Part shown: in pieces, positions 1-9,872 of the stretch | Position numbering within the stretch: the first letter of the stretch is position 1 | Layout of the letters: the number at the start of each line of letters is the position of its first letter | From: Bradyrhizobium sp. PSBB068 | GTDB lineage: Bacteria > Pseudomonadota > Alphaproteobacteria > Rhizobiales > Xanthobacteraceae | Length of the DNA stretch: 64,000 bases | NCBI GenBank assembly: GCA_016839165.1 | Contig: CP069300.1 | Span: 6,458,001-6,522,000, forward strand | Direction of reading: 5' to 3' | Made by a program: the position numbers and the translations under genes | The notes under the pieces: model-generated | What the model saw: only the letters and a program-made list of their open reading frames with translations | The model's database searches: none | Told to the model about the DNA's origin: nothing

Positions 1-912
1 CCCGGACGGCCGCCGTCGGTCAGCCTGCTATCGCACGGCTATCAGTATCTCACCGAGCAGCGCTACGATCAGATGGAGCCGGCGCTCGAGATCATCCGCC
101 GCGACATCCTCGCGCTCGGGCTGCCGCTGCGCACGGTCGAGGTCGAGTTCGGCCCGAGCCAGTGCGAATTCACCTTCGCGCCCACTGTGGGCCTTGCCCC
201 TGCCGACACCATGGTGCTGTTCCGTTCGGCGGTGAAGCAGATCGCGCGCCGCCACGGCTATCACGCGACCTTCATGTGCCGGCCGAAGCTGCCGAACATT
301 TTTGCCAGCGGCTGGCATCTGCACCAGTCGCTGGTGTCGCGCACCGGTGGCGAGAACGCCTTCATGGCCAAGGAAACTGGAAAGGAGACCGGCGAGCCCT
401 TGAGCCCGCTCGGCCGCGCCTGGCTCGCTGGCCTGCTCGAGCACGCGCGGGCCTCGACCGTGTTCACGACGCCGACCATCAACGGCTACAAGCGCTACCG
501 CTCCTACTCGCTGGCACCGGACCGCGCGATCTGGGGCCGCGACAACCGCGGCGTCATGATCCGCGTGCTCGGCGGAGCGAATGATCCGGCGACACGGCTG
601 GAGAACCGGATCGGCGAGCCCGCCGCCAACCCCTATCTCTACATGGCCTCGCAAATTCTCTCCGGCCTCGACGGCGTCGACCGCAAGCTCGATCCCGGTC
701 CATCCGCCGACACGCCCTACGAGACCAAGGCCGCGCTGCTGCCGAAGTCGCTGCGCGAAGCGGTGTTCGCGCTCAACGACGATCCGTTCTTCCGCGGCGC
801 GTTGGGGCCGGAGTTCGTGGACTATTACGTCTTCATCAAGAACGCCGAGATCGAGCGCTTCCAGGCCGAGGTATCGGACTGGGAGCACCGCGAATATTTC
901 GAGATGTTTTGA
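1..912 (+). CDS. glutamine synthetase family protein, C-terminal part (5' end outside window)
   Basis: The frame is open from base 1 and ends at a TGA at 912, leaving 303 residues of the catalytic barrel of a glutamine synthetase-type ATP-dependent ligase, which joins an amine to the gamma-carboxyl of glutamate. Family motifs are visible: the histidine box ASGWHLHQSL, the ATP/glutamate region NGYKRYRSYS followed by WGRDNRG, and the late arginine motif ENRIGEPAANPYLYMA. The start lies upstream, so an internal ATG at 73 should not be taken as the start. Divergence from GlnA (SYSLAPDRAIWG instead of the usual proline-rich stretch) suggests a GlnT or gamma-glutamylamide synthetase type rather than housekeeping GlnA. 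The substrate cannot be decided. It converges on the lipase gene, with only 15 bases between the stops. Confidence 0.85.
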   Translation, partial: PGRPPSVSLLSHGYQYLTEQRYDQMEPALEIIRRDILALGLPLRTVEVEFGPSQCEFTFAPTVGLAPADTMVLFRSAVKQIARRHGYHATFMCRPKLPNIFASGWHLHQSLVSRTGGENAFMAKETGKETGEPLSPLGRAWLAGLLEHARASTVFTTPTINGYKRYRSYSLAPDRAIWGRDNRGVMIRVLGGANDPATRLENRIGEPAANPYLYMASQILSGLDGVDRKLDPGPSADTPYETKAALLPKSLREAVFALNDDPFFRGALGPEFVDYYVFIKNAEIERFQAEVSDWEHREYFEMF

Positions 913-927
913 GGTTAAGCTATCCGC

Positions 928-2229
928 TTACTCCGCTCTTTGTAGAGGTTCGAAGGCAACAGCGCCTCCAACCTGGGCGAAGACTTCACGAGAATTCGCG
1001 CGCTGAAGGGCTTGTGTCCACTGCCTTCCGAGCGAGCTCGATCCGGCAAGCTGGCTTCCGCCGCGCAGCTTCTTGCGCACTGCCGCCAGCAGCGTCTGGC
1101 GCTGCGAAACGCTGGAAACCAGCACTTCGTCCTGGTCAGTGGCCGGAGCACGATATCTGATGTCCCTGCAGCCCCCTGGCGGTGCTTCATAGGCAAGCTG
1201 CGTTTCGCCATTGTAGGACAGCTGCACCAGCTGGGTGGACATGCCAGTCATGCCATGAAGCTGAATCGGGCTACCGGGTGGCAGTGCGTCGACCTTGACG
1301 GTTCGGACATACGGATTGCACTTCGACTTTGCGGACGGATATTGCTGGGCCGCACTGCGTACATAGGACAGGACTTCGCCTTCCTGGTAGATCCTGTCGA
1401 TTGTCAGGCCGTCAGCATTCGATTCCCGCAGTGACTGGTCGACCAGATGCGCTCCGGTGACCGGGGAAGGATCGAACGCGAAGACCTTCGATATTCGCGG
1501 CCCCTTCAACTTGGTGGCCAGAGCGGCGAGCTGCGCGAGGCCGCCGCCAAGAGAGTGCCCAGTCGAAACGATCTGCGGCTTGACGGCGGCTCGCTTGTAG
1601 CAATCGAGATTCTGGACCGACTTGATGATGGCGTCCACATTGCGGCGCAGCTGATGATAGTAGTCATCATAGGGAGAACCGAACCGGTCCGCGTTGGAGA
1701 GCCAATCGCCAAGCGACGTTCCAACCGTTCCGCGAAATGCAATGCTGACTTCGCTGCAGGCCCCGCTGGCGACCTTTGCCGAGCGCGCGCGAGCCCAGAC
1801 CTGGAAAGCCGGGCCGCCACTGAAACTCCAGCCTCGGTTGTTGTAAGCGGCGAGGCAGTCAGCGTCAGTCGGATCGATGCAGGTGAGATAGCTGTCACTT
1901 CCGAACTGATATCGCCACCGCTTGAAGGCTTCCCGCGCCCGCGGCTTCACTTTTTCATCCGGGAATATCGTCTGAACGGCGTAGTTCACATCCGCGCCGT
2001 AGCCATCGGCATCCTGCGTTGCGCGCCGGGCATTGAACTCGTCGAGAGGCAGGTAGGCCGCAGACGCTTGGATCGCATAGGGAGCGTAGTATCTTGCGTA
2101 GTTATAGACGAATGAAGCTTGAATATAGCGTCCGTCGGACTGGGCCGTCGCAGGACCAACATTCGCCGCTACCAGGGGTATCGCGATTGCGACGAGCTTC
2201 AATATCGACCAAACCGGGTTGGATCGCAT
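928..2229 (-). CDS. secreted class 3 lipase-like alpha/beta hydrolase
   Basis: The protein has about 433 residues and a Sec signal peptide (hydrophobic core ILKLVAIAIPLVAANVG, cleavage near ATAQS). The nucleophile elbow GHSLGGGLAQL and the upstream oxyanion-type block IAFRGTVGTSLGDWL are the two hallmarks of class 3 lipases (triacylglycerol or monoacylglycerol esterases), which implies a Ser-Asp-His triad. The start at 2229 is chosen because GGAGG sits 7 bases upstream; the frame also runs 10 codons further up without a ribosome site. It probably acts in the periplasm or outside the cell. The substrate is unknown and no dedicated secretion genes lie nearby. Confidence 0.75.
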   Translation of the reverse strand: MRSNPVWSILKLVAIAIPLVAANVGPATAQSDGRYIQASFVYNYARYYAPYAIQASAAYLPLDEFNARRATQDADGYGADVNYAVQTIFPDEKVKPRAREAFKRWRYQFGSDSYLTCIDPTDADCLAAYNNRGWSFSGGPAFQVWARARSAKVASGACSEVSIAFRGTVGTSLGDWLSNADRFGSPYDDYYHQLRRNVDAIIKSVQNLDCYKRAAVKPQIVSTGHSLGGGLAQLAALATKLKGPRISKVFAFDPSPVTGAHLVDQSLRESNADGLTIDRIYQEGEVLSYVRSAAQQYPSAKSKCNPYVRTVKVDALPPGSPIQLHGMTGMSTQLVQLSYNGETQLAYEAPPGGCRDIRYRAPATDQDEVLVSSVSQRQTLLAAVRKKLRGGSQLAGSSSLGRQWTQALQRANSREVFAQVGGAVAFEPLQRAE

Positions 2230-2328
2230 GGCGGCTTCCTCCGGAAAATAAATTGGCAATCTATGCGTGTATCAAAGCACAGCAACCAGCGGCTGACAAT
2301 ATGCCCCGTGAATCAAGCAGGAGCGACG

Positions 2329-2928
2329 CTACCCGCGCGGCGGGGGTGCAACTCGCCTCGAGATCAGTTGAACGCCAATGACAGCGATCGCATAGATGCC
2401 GAAAATGCCCAGAGCTATCGGTGCGCCGTCGGCGATCCGCCACGCCAGTCGTACGGTATCGTGGGCGACGACGCCGATATTTCCGCCATAGATCATGCAG
2501 GGACCGACACCGCCCTCATTGGGATTGCAGTTCGGATTGACCAGGGATCCGATCGATAGCATCGGCCCGAAATAGGGTACGAAGGCGCAGACCAGGCTGA
2601 TGGCAAGCCCCAGCAACAATCGGCTCGAGAGACGCATCCAGCCTTTCCAGATCAGGAAAAACCCCAACGTCAGCCAAATCGCCGCCAAGCCATCGCTGAA
2701 CCGGAGGCCTACAAAGGACCCGGCCTCCAGTGCGCTGCGGATAATCTCGCCGGCCGAACTCGGCCCGATCTCGCACGTCACGTTGCTGCCCGCCTGACAG
2801 CCCTTCAGCTTTGCGACAGCCGAGGTTGCGAGGACGACGATTTCTGGAAGGAACGTGAGAGCAATGAGCAGCAACAGCGCCCATCTCCAGAATGATACAT
2901 GCGAGTATGATCTTGATTCAGAATTCAT
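2329..2928 (-). CDS. four-helix integral membrane protein of unknown function
   Basis: About 199 residues. I do not recognise the family. Hydrophobic segments lie near the N-terminus (WALLLLIALTFLPEIVVLAT), around residues 75-95 (LAAIWLTLGFFLIW), around 105-125 (LLLGLAISLVCAFVPYF) and near the C-terminus (APIALGIFGIYAIAVIGVQL). Two cysteine-containing extramembrane loops (GCQAGSNVTCEIG and NPNCNPNEGGVGPCMIYGG) could form disulfides. A GTG 12 codons further upstream is an alternative start; neither start has a clear ribosome-binding site. It lies 99 bases upstream of the lipase gene on the same strand, so the two may be co-transcribed. Confidence 0.6.
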   Translation of the reverse strand: MNSESRSYSHVSFWRWALLLLIALTFLPEIVVLATSAVAKLKGCQAGSNVTCEIGPSSAGEIIRSALEAGSFVGLRFSDGLAAIWLTLGFFLIWKGWMRLSSRLLLGLAISLVCAFVPYFGPMLSIGSLVNPNCNPNEGGVGPCMIYGGNIGVVAHDTVRLAWRIADGAPIALGIFGIYAIAVIGVQLISRRVAPPPRG

Positions 2929-3074
2929 GGCACGGCTGCGCTGGATCGAACGGCGCGAGCGCACAATCGCTCACTACCCGTGATTTAGTCACTGTACAGT
3001 CAATATGAGTGGTCCGCTACCGGAAGTGGCAGTCAACCGCCGTTTGACAACCAAGACGTGGAGGAGGCTCTGCT

Positions 3075-3780
3075 TCAAATCCCGAGATACTTGTGCTGCA
3101 GGTCCGGCTCGGCGAGCAGCTGCTCGCTGGTGCCGCTCCACACCGTCTTGCCGCGCTCGATGATGTAGTGGCGGTCGGCGATGCGGGCGAGGTTGCCGAC
3201 GTTCTTGTCGATCACCAGCACCGATTGGCCGCGCCCCTTCAGCATCGACAGGCAGCTCCAGATCTCGTCGCGGATCAGGGGTGCTAGGCCCTCGGTCGCT
3301 TCGTCGAGGATCAGCAGCCGCGGATTGGTCATCAGTGCGCGGCCGATCGCGAGCATCTGCTGCTCGCCGCCGGACAGCGTGACGCCCATATTGCTGGTGC
3401 GCTCGGCGAGCCGCGGAAACAGCGCATGGATCTTGTCGATGGTCCAGGGATCGGAGGCACCGAGGCGATTGCCTGAGGCGGCGACGAGATTCTCGCGCAC
3501 CGTCAGGTTCGGGAAGATCTGACGGCCTTCCGGCACCAGGCCGATGCCAAGTTTTGCAATTTTGTAGGACGGCAGGCCGCGCACCGCCTCGCCGGCGAAG
3601 CGGATGGCGCCTGATCGCGCTGGCGTCAGGCCCATGATCGAGCGGATGGTCGTGGTCTTGCCCATGCCGTTGCGTCCCATCAGGGCAACCATCTCGCCGA
3701 CCTTGATCTGCAACGACATGCCGAACAGCACCTGGCTCAGCCCGTAGCAGGTCTCGATCCCATCGACGTCGAGCAAAGTG

Positions 3781-3788
<8 letters not shown>
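3075..3788 (-). CDS. livF: ABC transporter ATP-binding protein, LivF type
   Basis: This 237-residue cytoplasmic ATPase is of the branched-chain amino acid class (HAAT family). Walker A GRNGMGKTTT, signature LSGGEQQMLAIGRAL and Walker B RLLILDEATEGLAP are intact. It is the last gene of a five-gene operon and overlaps livG by 8 bases. LivF and LivG form the ATPase pair that drives the LivH/LivM permease. The H-loop region reads VLVIDKNVGNLARIADR, with the usual VEQN replaced by IDKN; as I recall, related rhizobial paralogues share this variant. The transported solute is set by the binding protein at 6629-7801. Confidence 0.93.
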
Positions 3789-4540
<752 letters not shown>

Positions 4541-4548
<8 letters not shown>

Positions 4549-5488
4549 GGCGCATCCTCCCGAGCAGCCCCATGATGCCGCCGCGCGCGAACAGCACGAT
4601 CAACAGCAGCACCGGGCCGAGGATCAGGCCCGAGAATTCGGTAAACTGCGACAGCAGTTCCTCCAGCAGCAGATAGACGATCGCGCCGACCACGGGGCCG
4701 AACAGCGTGCCCATGCCGCCCAGGATCACCATCACCATCAGGTCGCCGGAACGCGTCCAGTACATCACGGCCGGGCTGACGAAATCGGTATTGTTGGCGA
4801 GCAGTGCGCCGGCAAGCCCGCAGATCGTACCTGATATCACGAAGCAGACCAGCCGATAGCGGTTGGCATGGAAGCCGATCGCCTGCATGCGCTGCTCGTT
4901 GGAGCGGACGCCCTGCACCACGAGCCCGAAGCGCGAATTGACGATGCGCCAGATCAGATAGAGGCCGCCGAACAGGCAGGCCAGGCACAGATAATAGAAC
5001 TGGTTGCGATCCGACAGGTTGATCAGGCCGGCGAAGTCGCTGCGCTTGTAGACGGTGAGCCCGTCGTCGCCGCCGTAACGCGACAGGCCGGAGGCGATGT
5101 AATAGGCCATCTGCGCGAAGGCCAGCGTGATCATGATGAAATAGACGCCGCGGGTGCGCAGGCTGAGCGCGCCGATCACCAGCGCGAACAGCGCCGAGAC
5201 GACGAGCGCCACCGGCCACTGGATGAAACCGGAGCCGATGCCCTCGGCGGCGAGGATGCCGACGGCATAGCCACCGATGCCGAGATAGGCGGCGTGGCCG
5301 AAGCTCATCATGCCGCCATAGCCCATGATCAGATTGAGGCTCGCCGCGGCCAGCGCGAAGATCACGATGCGGGTGAACAGCGTGAGGATGAAGATGTTGC
5401 CGGTGACGGCCGAATAGGCCGGCAGCAGGAGCAGGGCGGCGCACAGCAGCGCCGCGACCGCATTGGAGGCGTTGAGCTTGGGCATCAT
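4541..5488 (-). CDS. livM: branched-chain amino acid type ABC permease, LivM
   Basis: This 315-residue inner-membrane permease has about nine hydrophobic segments. The conserved LivM block SLNLIMGYGGMMSFGHAAY near residues 50-70 and the C-terminal VILGGMGTLFGPVVGAI motif identify it. It pairs with LivH to form the channel. Its start overlaps the livH stop by 4 bases and its end overlaps livG by 8, so the four downstream genes are tightly coupled. Confidence 0.92.
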
Positions 5489-6402
5489 CGTTTGGCCGCC
5501 GGGAACAGCCCCTCGGGCCGCAATACGAGGATGATGGCCATCAGGAGGTAGATCAGCATCGAGGACAGCGCCGGCGCCGCGGTCGAAGCGGCCGCCCCGC
5601 TCAGGACCTTGCGCAGCAGGTCGGGCAGGAAGGCGCGTCCCATCGTGTCGATGATGCCGACGAAGAGCGCGGCCATGAACGCACCGCGGATCGAGCCGAT
5701 GCCGCCGATCACGATGATGACGAAGGCGAGGATCAGGATGTTCTCGCCCATGCCGATCTGCACGGTGAGGATCGGCGCCTGCATCAGCCCGGCGAGGCCG
5801 GCGAGCGCGGCCCCCAGGCCGAACACCAGCGTGAACAGCAGCTTGATGTTGATGCCGAGCGCCCCGATCATCTCGCGATTGGAAGCACCGGCGCGGATCA
5901 GCATGCCAACGCGGGTGCGCATCACGACGAGATAGAGCAAGGCCGCAACCGCCAGCGCGACCACGATGATCATCAGCCGGTAGGCCGGGTAATACACCCC
6001 GGGAACGATCTGCACCGGCACGGTGAGCCAGGCCGGCAGTGGCAGCGCGAGGCCGGCCGGGCCCCAGATCAGCCGCACGGCATCGTTGAAGAACAGGATC
6101 AGGCCGAACGTCGCCAGCACCTGGTCGAGATGGTCGCGGCCATAGAGATGCCTGAGCGCGACGTATTCCAGCGCGACGCCGAGCAGCAGCGTGGCGCCGA
6201 GCGCCAGCAGCGCACCGAGCACGAAGCTGCCGGTCCAGGCCACGAAGGTCGCCGCGAAATAGGCGCCCATCATGTAGAGCGAGCCATGCGCCAGGTTGAC
6301 GAAGTCCATGATGCCGAACACCAGCGTGAGGCCGGCCGCCAGCAGGAAGAGCAGCAGGCCGAATTGCAGGCCATTCAGCAGTTGTTCGACGACGAGATAC
6401 AT
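5485..6402 (-). CDS. livH: branched-chain amino acid type ABC permease, LivH
   Basis: This 305-residue inner-membrane protein begins MYLVVEQLLNGLQFG. The typical motifs LVFGIMDFVNLAHGSLYMMGAY and VIVIGGIGSIRGAFMAALFVG are present. It forms the permease with LivM. It is separated from the binding-protein gene upstream by 226 bases that hold a palindromic repeat doublet (6463-6594), a layout expected to give more binding protein than permease. Confidence 0.92.
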   Translation of the reverse strand: MYLVVEQLLNGLQFGLLLFLLAAGLTLVFGIMDFVNLAHGSLYMMGAYFAATFVAWTGSFVLGALLALGATLLLGVALEYVALRHLYGRDHLDQVLATFGLILFFNDAVRLIWGPAGLALPLPAWLTVPVQIVPGVYYPAYRLMIIVVALAVAALLYLVVMRTRVGMLIRAGASNREMIGALGINIKLLFTLVFGLGAALAGLAGLMQAPILTVQIGMGENILILAFVIIVIGGIGSIRGAFMAALFVGIIDTMGRAFLPDLLRKVLSGAAASTAAPALSSMLIYLLMAIILVLRPEGLFPAAKR

Positions 6403-6462
6403 CGTGAGGCTACGTCACCTTGAGCGAAGCGGGTTGGGGTGTCCGCGCATTGCACGCTGCGC

Positions 6463-6594
6463 GTTCTCCCTCGCCCCGCTCTTGCGGGGAGAGGGTTGGG
6501 GTGAGGGGCTGTCTCCAGGATCGAGCTCTTGGAAACGGCCCCTCACCCAATCGCTTCGCGATTGACCTCTCCCCGCAAGAGCGGGGCGAGGTGA
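6463..6594. repeat. family B palindromic repeat doublet between livK and livH
   Basis: Two arms face each other. CCCCGCTCTTGCGGGG followed by AGAGGGTTGGGGTGAGGGG starts near 6471, and the inverted copy CCCCTCACCC...CTCTCCCCGCAAGAGCGGGG ends near 6594. Each arm is itself a hairpin, so the transcript could fold into a large branched structure. The same family recurs at 18453-18510, 26863-26993, 29875-29907 and 30086-30136. It probably affects mRNA stability or termination within the liv operon; that role is inferred from position only. Confidence 0.8.
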
Positions 6595-6628
6595 AGAAGC
6601 AAGCCGCGCGCCAAAAGGCGCCCGACAA

Positions 6629-7801
6629 TCACTTCATCGAGCACTTGTCGTGGAATTTGTCCTGGTCGTCCTTGACGATGGTCGCGACCGTCTTCAACGA
6701 AAGCTGGCCGTCGGCATCCTTGACCACGTCCTGCAGATAGAAATTCTGGATCGGGATGTGGTTGTTGCCGTATTTGAACGGGCCGCGCAGCGACTTGAAG
6801 TTGGCCTTCTCCATCTCGGCCTTCATCGCGTCCTTCTTGGTGAGATCACCCTTCACCGCGACGACGGCGCTGTTGATCAGCTGGGCGGCGTCATAGGCCT
6901 GGGCGCCGTAATAGGTCGGGCGCAGGCCGGGATACTTCTTGCGATAGTCCTCGACGAACTTCTTGTTCTCGGCGTTCGGCAGGTCGTTGACCCATTCCTG
7001 CGCGCCGGGGATGCCGATCGCATTGTCCTTCTGCAGCGGCAGCGACAATTCGTCGATGGTGAAGGCGGTGTAGAGCGGGATCTGCGCCTTGATGCCGGCC
7101 TGTGCATACTGGTTCAGGAACTGGACGCCGGCCGCGCCCGGATAGAACACGAAGATCGACTCGGCCTTGGAGTTGCGCGCCTTGGTCAGCTCGGCGGAGA
7201 AGTCGAGCTGGCTCGGCCACACCGTGTATTCCTCGCCGACCACCTCGCCCTTGAAGGTGCTCTTCACGCCCGCGAGCATGTCCTTGCCGGCAGCGTAGTT
7301 CGGGCCGATCAGGAACACCGACTTGACGCCCTTCTGGTTCATGTAGAGGCCCATCGCGGCGGGCGTCTGGTCGTTCTGCCAGGAGGTCGAGAACACGTAA
7401 GGCGAGCACAGCTCACCGGCGAGCTGCGACGGGCCGGCATTGGCGGAGATCAGGAAGGTTTTCGAATCGACTGCGGTCTTCAGCGAGGCCAGCAGCACGT
7501 TCGACCAGATGTAGCCGACGATGAAGTCGACCTTGTCGGACTGCACCAGCTTCTCGGTCTTCTGCTTGCCCACATCAGGCTTCTGCTGGTCGTCCTCGTA
7601 GATCACCTCGACCGGCTTGCCGTCGATCTTGCGGCCGAGATGGTCGAGCGCGAGCTCGAACGAATTGCGCATGTCGTTGCCGATCACGGCGGTCGGACCG
7701 CTGAAGGTCGAGACGAAGCCGATCTTGACGCTGTCAGCCGCCGTCGCCGGCTGCGCCAGCGCCAGAGCCATGGCGCCTGCCAGCCAAAATGCCTTTTTCA
7801 T
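6629..7801 (-). CDS. livK: periplasmic solute-binding protein of the liv-type ABC importer
   Basis: This 390-residue Peripla_BP_6 family protein captures the solute in the periplasm and delivers it to LivHM. The signal peptide MKKAFWLAGAMALALA ends at a TAA|DSV-type site. Start 7801 is chosen because GGAGGGG sits about 6 bases upstream; an open frame continues a further 350 codons upstream but is not coding. It is the first gene of the operon. Proteins of this subfamily in Rhodopseudomonas/Bradyrhizobium often bind benzoate-type aromatic acids rather than amino acids, so an aromatic ligand is possible but cannot be decided from sequence alone. Confidence 0.88.
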   Translation of the reverse strand: MKKAFWLAGAMALALAQPATAADSVKIGFVSTFSGPTAVIGNDMRNSFELALDHLGRKIDGKPVEVIYEDDQQKPDVGKQKTEKLVQSDKVDFIVGYIWSNVLLASLKTAVDSKTFLISANAGPSQLAGELCSPYVFSTSWQNDQTPAAMGLYMNQKGVKSVFLIGPNYAAGKDMLAGVKSTFKGEVVGEEYTVWPSQLDFSAELTKARNSKAESIFVFYPGAAGVQFLNQYAQAGIKAQIPLYTAFTIDELSLPLQKDNAIGIPGAQEWVNDLPNAENKKFVEDYRKKYPGLRPTYYGAQAYDAAQLINSAVVAVKGDLTKKDAMKAEMEKANFKSLRGPFKYGNNHIPIQNFYLQDVVKDADGQLSLKTVATIVKDDQDKFHDKCSMK

Positions 7802-8191
7802 ATTCACTCCCCTCCTCAACCAAAGATTCCGCCGGGCCCGATCGAGGCCGGCGGTCACGCGTTGCGCGCGTCGTTCTGTGACGTGTTTTGTGCGCGATAT
7901 CGCAAGTGTGCAGCAAGCATGAACCGACGGCCCTCGATTAGAACCTTCGGCGCATACCCCAGCACCTTGCATCATAATTCGTCCAAATCGACCGTGGCAA
8001 GAAATATAATGCCGGTTGCGTAGGCAACGATTGTCGCAGGCCCGCGCTTCCTCCCGACGGCCCCGGCGCACAGTGCAGCAGGCTTTAGTGATCCGGTAAA
8101 GGACGCGGAAACCACAGGCCGGCAAGCATTCGCAGGCTTCATGGTCCGGAAAGCATCGCCGGGCGACGCTGCCGCCAAAGGGGTGCGTCAC
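7802..8191. other. divergent intergenic region between livK and the DUF805 gene
   Basis: Both flanking genes read outward, so their promoters must lie in these 390 bases. I see the livK ribosome site GGAGGGG and an AAAGGGG in front of the DUF805 gene. I found no convincing -35/-10 pair, operator palindrome or small gene. Confidence 0.5.
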
Positions 8192-8740
8192 ATGCTGAAT
8201 TACATCTTCGGCTTCAATGCCCGAATGGGCCGGCTGGCTTTCTTCTTCTGCAGCTTCGTGACCGGCTTCGGCTTCTTGATGCTGGTCTACGGCATCACCG
8301 GCAATGCACCGGCGAGCGGCAGGACGGACGTGCTGCTGGCGCAGGCCGCGAACAGCCCCGCCTTGATCTTTTCCTTCTATGGCATGCTCCTGATCTGCTT
8401 CATGCTGCAATCGATGCGCGTGCGTGACATCGGATGGGATCCGGTCTGCGTGATGGCGGCATGGATCGCTCTCATGGTGCTCGACCGGGCCATTGCCGGA
8501 CGATTTCCCGAATATGCGCTGACCTATCATCACACCGCAACGGTGGTCGGCACGATCGCCAACGGCGTGATGAATCTGGTGCTGACGTTCTGGCCGGGCA
8601 GCGGCCGTTTCGATGAAGCCTCGCCATCGCCGCGCGAGAGCGGCGGCGACGGCATGTTTGAACGAAACAGCGCACCGGCCGTCGGCGGCAGCCGCGTGGC
8701 GCGGATTGCCAGCGGCGAATTCGGCGGCAAGACGCGGTAG
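8192..8740 (+). CDS. DUF805 family membrane protein
   Basis: About 182 residues. The opening MLNYIFGFNARMGRLAFFF is the characteristic DUF805 start, followed by hydrophobic helices (FFCSFVTGFGFLMLVYGI, LIFSFYGMLLICFML, VMAAWIALMVLDRAI) and the conserved MRVRDIGWDP between helices 2 and 3. The ATG at 8192 is preferred over an upstream ATG at 8141 because AAAGGGG precedes it and because family members begin at this point. The function of DUF805 proteins is not established. A low-complexity C-terminal tail of about 45 residues is likely cytoplasmic. Confidence 0.8.
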   Translation: MLNYIFGFNARMGRLAFFFCSFVTGFGFLMLVYGITGNAPASGRTDVLLAQAANSPALIFSFYGMLLICFMLQSMRVRDIGWDPVCVMAAWIALMVLDRAIAGRFPEYALTYHHTATVVGTIANGVMNLVLTFWPGSGRFDEASPSPRESGGDGMFERNSAPAVGGSRVARIASGEFGGKTR

Positions 8741-8758
8741 CGGCGCTCTCTTCTCACC

Positions 8759-8890
8759 GTCGTCCCGGCGAAGGCCGGGACCCATAACCACTGCCTTGCG
8801 TTGTCGCAGCAAGCTGGGGCCCCAGCATCGCAAACCAATTGCCATTCGTGGTTATGTGTCCCGGATCGCGCTTCGCTTGTCCGGGACGAC
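8759..8890. repeat. family A palindromic doublet (REPIN-like)
   Basis: The left arm GTCGTCCCGGCGAAGGCCGG followed by GACCCATAACCAC (8759-8791) faces an inverted, slightly diverged arm (8848-8890: GTGGTTATG...TGTCCGGGACGAC). Each arm folds on itself. Related doublets lie at 29926-30067, 33051-33171 and 55114-55235, and the same arms bracket a GIY-YIG gene at 49521-49919. It sits between convergent genes and could act as a bidirectional terminator. Confidence 0.85.
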
Positions 8891-8941
8891 ACTGAGTTTG
8901 TGGCGCGGTCACTGCCTTGCGGCGGCTGAGCCGCGGCGCGC

Positions 8942-9838
8942 TCACCCCTCGTCCACCGCCCATTCGGCGCCGTCGATCGCATAGGATGCGTGGCGGAAAT
9001 CCCTGATGATCGCAACCTTGTCGGCGGACCAGTCGAGCAGCATGAACGATCGCGGCGGCGCATCCAGCGCGTCCGGCTCGAACACCAGGATCGCGGGACG
9101 GCCCTCGACCTGTCCGGTCTTGAGGTGCCAGTCATCGATCTTGGCATAGTTGCCGAAATAGCGTGATACCTCGGCCTTGCCGTTCAGCCGCGTCCGGTTG
9201 ACTAGCTCGAGCCTGATGTCATCGGCGATCATGGCGCGGATGGCGTCGAAGTCGCGGGCGTTGAAGCGGCTGACATAGGCGTTCAGCCTGGTGCGTTCGC
9301 CAGGCGACAGGCCCGGCCGCGGCGCATCGTCGGGCTCGCGGGCGAACGCGCGCAGTTGCGTGCGTCCACGGTGCAGCGCCGCCTTCACCGCCGGCAGGCT
9401 GAAATCCATGATGCCGCAGACCTCCTGCAAGGAACAGCCGAGCACATCCATCAGGATCACGCTGGAGCGCTGCGCCACCGGCAGCCGCATGAAGGTGCGC
9501 AGGCTGGCCGCCGCGATCTCGCGGCGGCCGACATCGTCGAGCTCTCCGGCCATCATGTCCACCTCCTCCGAAGAGTGGAGCGCGTCCTGGCGGTTGCGCC
9601 GCCTGAGGAAATCCAGCGCCGTGTTGTGCGCGATCCGGAACAGCCAGGCTTGAGGGTTCTGGATCGGCGCTGCGGACGCGAAGCCCTCCATCGCCTTGAT
9701 CAGCGCATCCTGCAGCACATCCTCGCCGTCGATGACGGATCCGACCATGCGGGCACAGTAGCGATGCAGCCTCGGCCGCATCGCTGCCAGCAGCGCGTCG
9801 ACCTCGGTCGGGGCCGGCGCCTGGGGTGGTGACGTCAT
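8942..9838 (-). CDS. ECF sigma factor with C-terminal SnoaL-like domain
   Basis: About 298 residues. The N-terminal half has sigma region 2 (GEDVLQDALIKAMEGF, then NPQAWLFRIAHNTALDFLRR) and region 4 (LPVAQRSSVILMDVLGCSLQEV ... ALHRGRTQLR). The C-terminal ~110 residues (LNAYVSRFNARDFDAIRAMI ...) look like a SnoaL/NTF2 domain, as in extracytoplasmic-function groups where a fused domain replaces an anti-sigma factor. The start at 9838 has GGAG 5 bases upstream; ATGs at 9868 and 9907 are alternatives. It follows the small gene at 9873-10181 by 34 bases and is probably co-transcribed with it. The signal sensed is unknown. Confidence 0.85.
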   Translation of the reverse strand: MTSPPQAPAPTEVDALLAAMRPRLHRYCARMVGSVIDGEDVLQDALIKAMEGFASAAPIQNPQAWLFRIAHNTALDFLRRRNRQDALHSSEEVDMMAGELDDVGRREIAAASLRTFMRLPVAQRSSVILMDVLGCSLQEVCGIMDFSLPAVKAALHRGRTQLRAFAREPDDAPRPGLSPGERTRLNAYVSRFNARDFDAIRAMIADDIRLELVNRTRLNGKAEVSRYFGNYAKIDDWHLKTGQVEGRPAILVFEPDALDAPPRSFMLLDWSADKVAIIRDFRHASYAIDGAEWAVDEG

Positions 9839-9872
9839 GACGGCTCCGCGGATCTGTTCATGGCCCATCGGT

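Noticed and set aside
7802..8845. Extension of the livK frame far upstream of its signal peptide
   Set aside because: The ATG at 7801 has a strong ribosome site and a proper signal peptide; the upstream part is Arg/His-rich and opposes the DUF805 gene.
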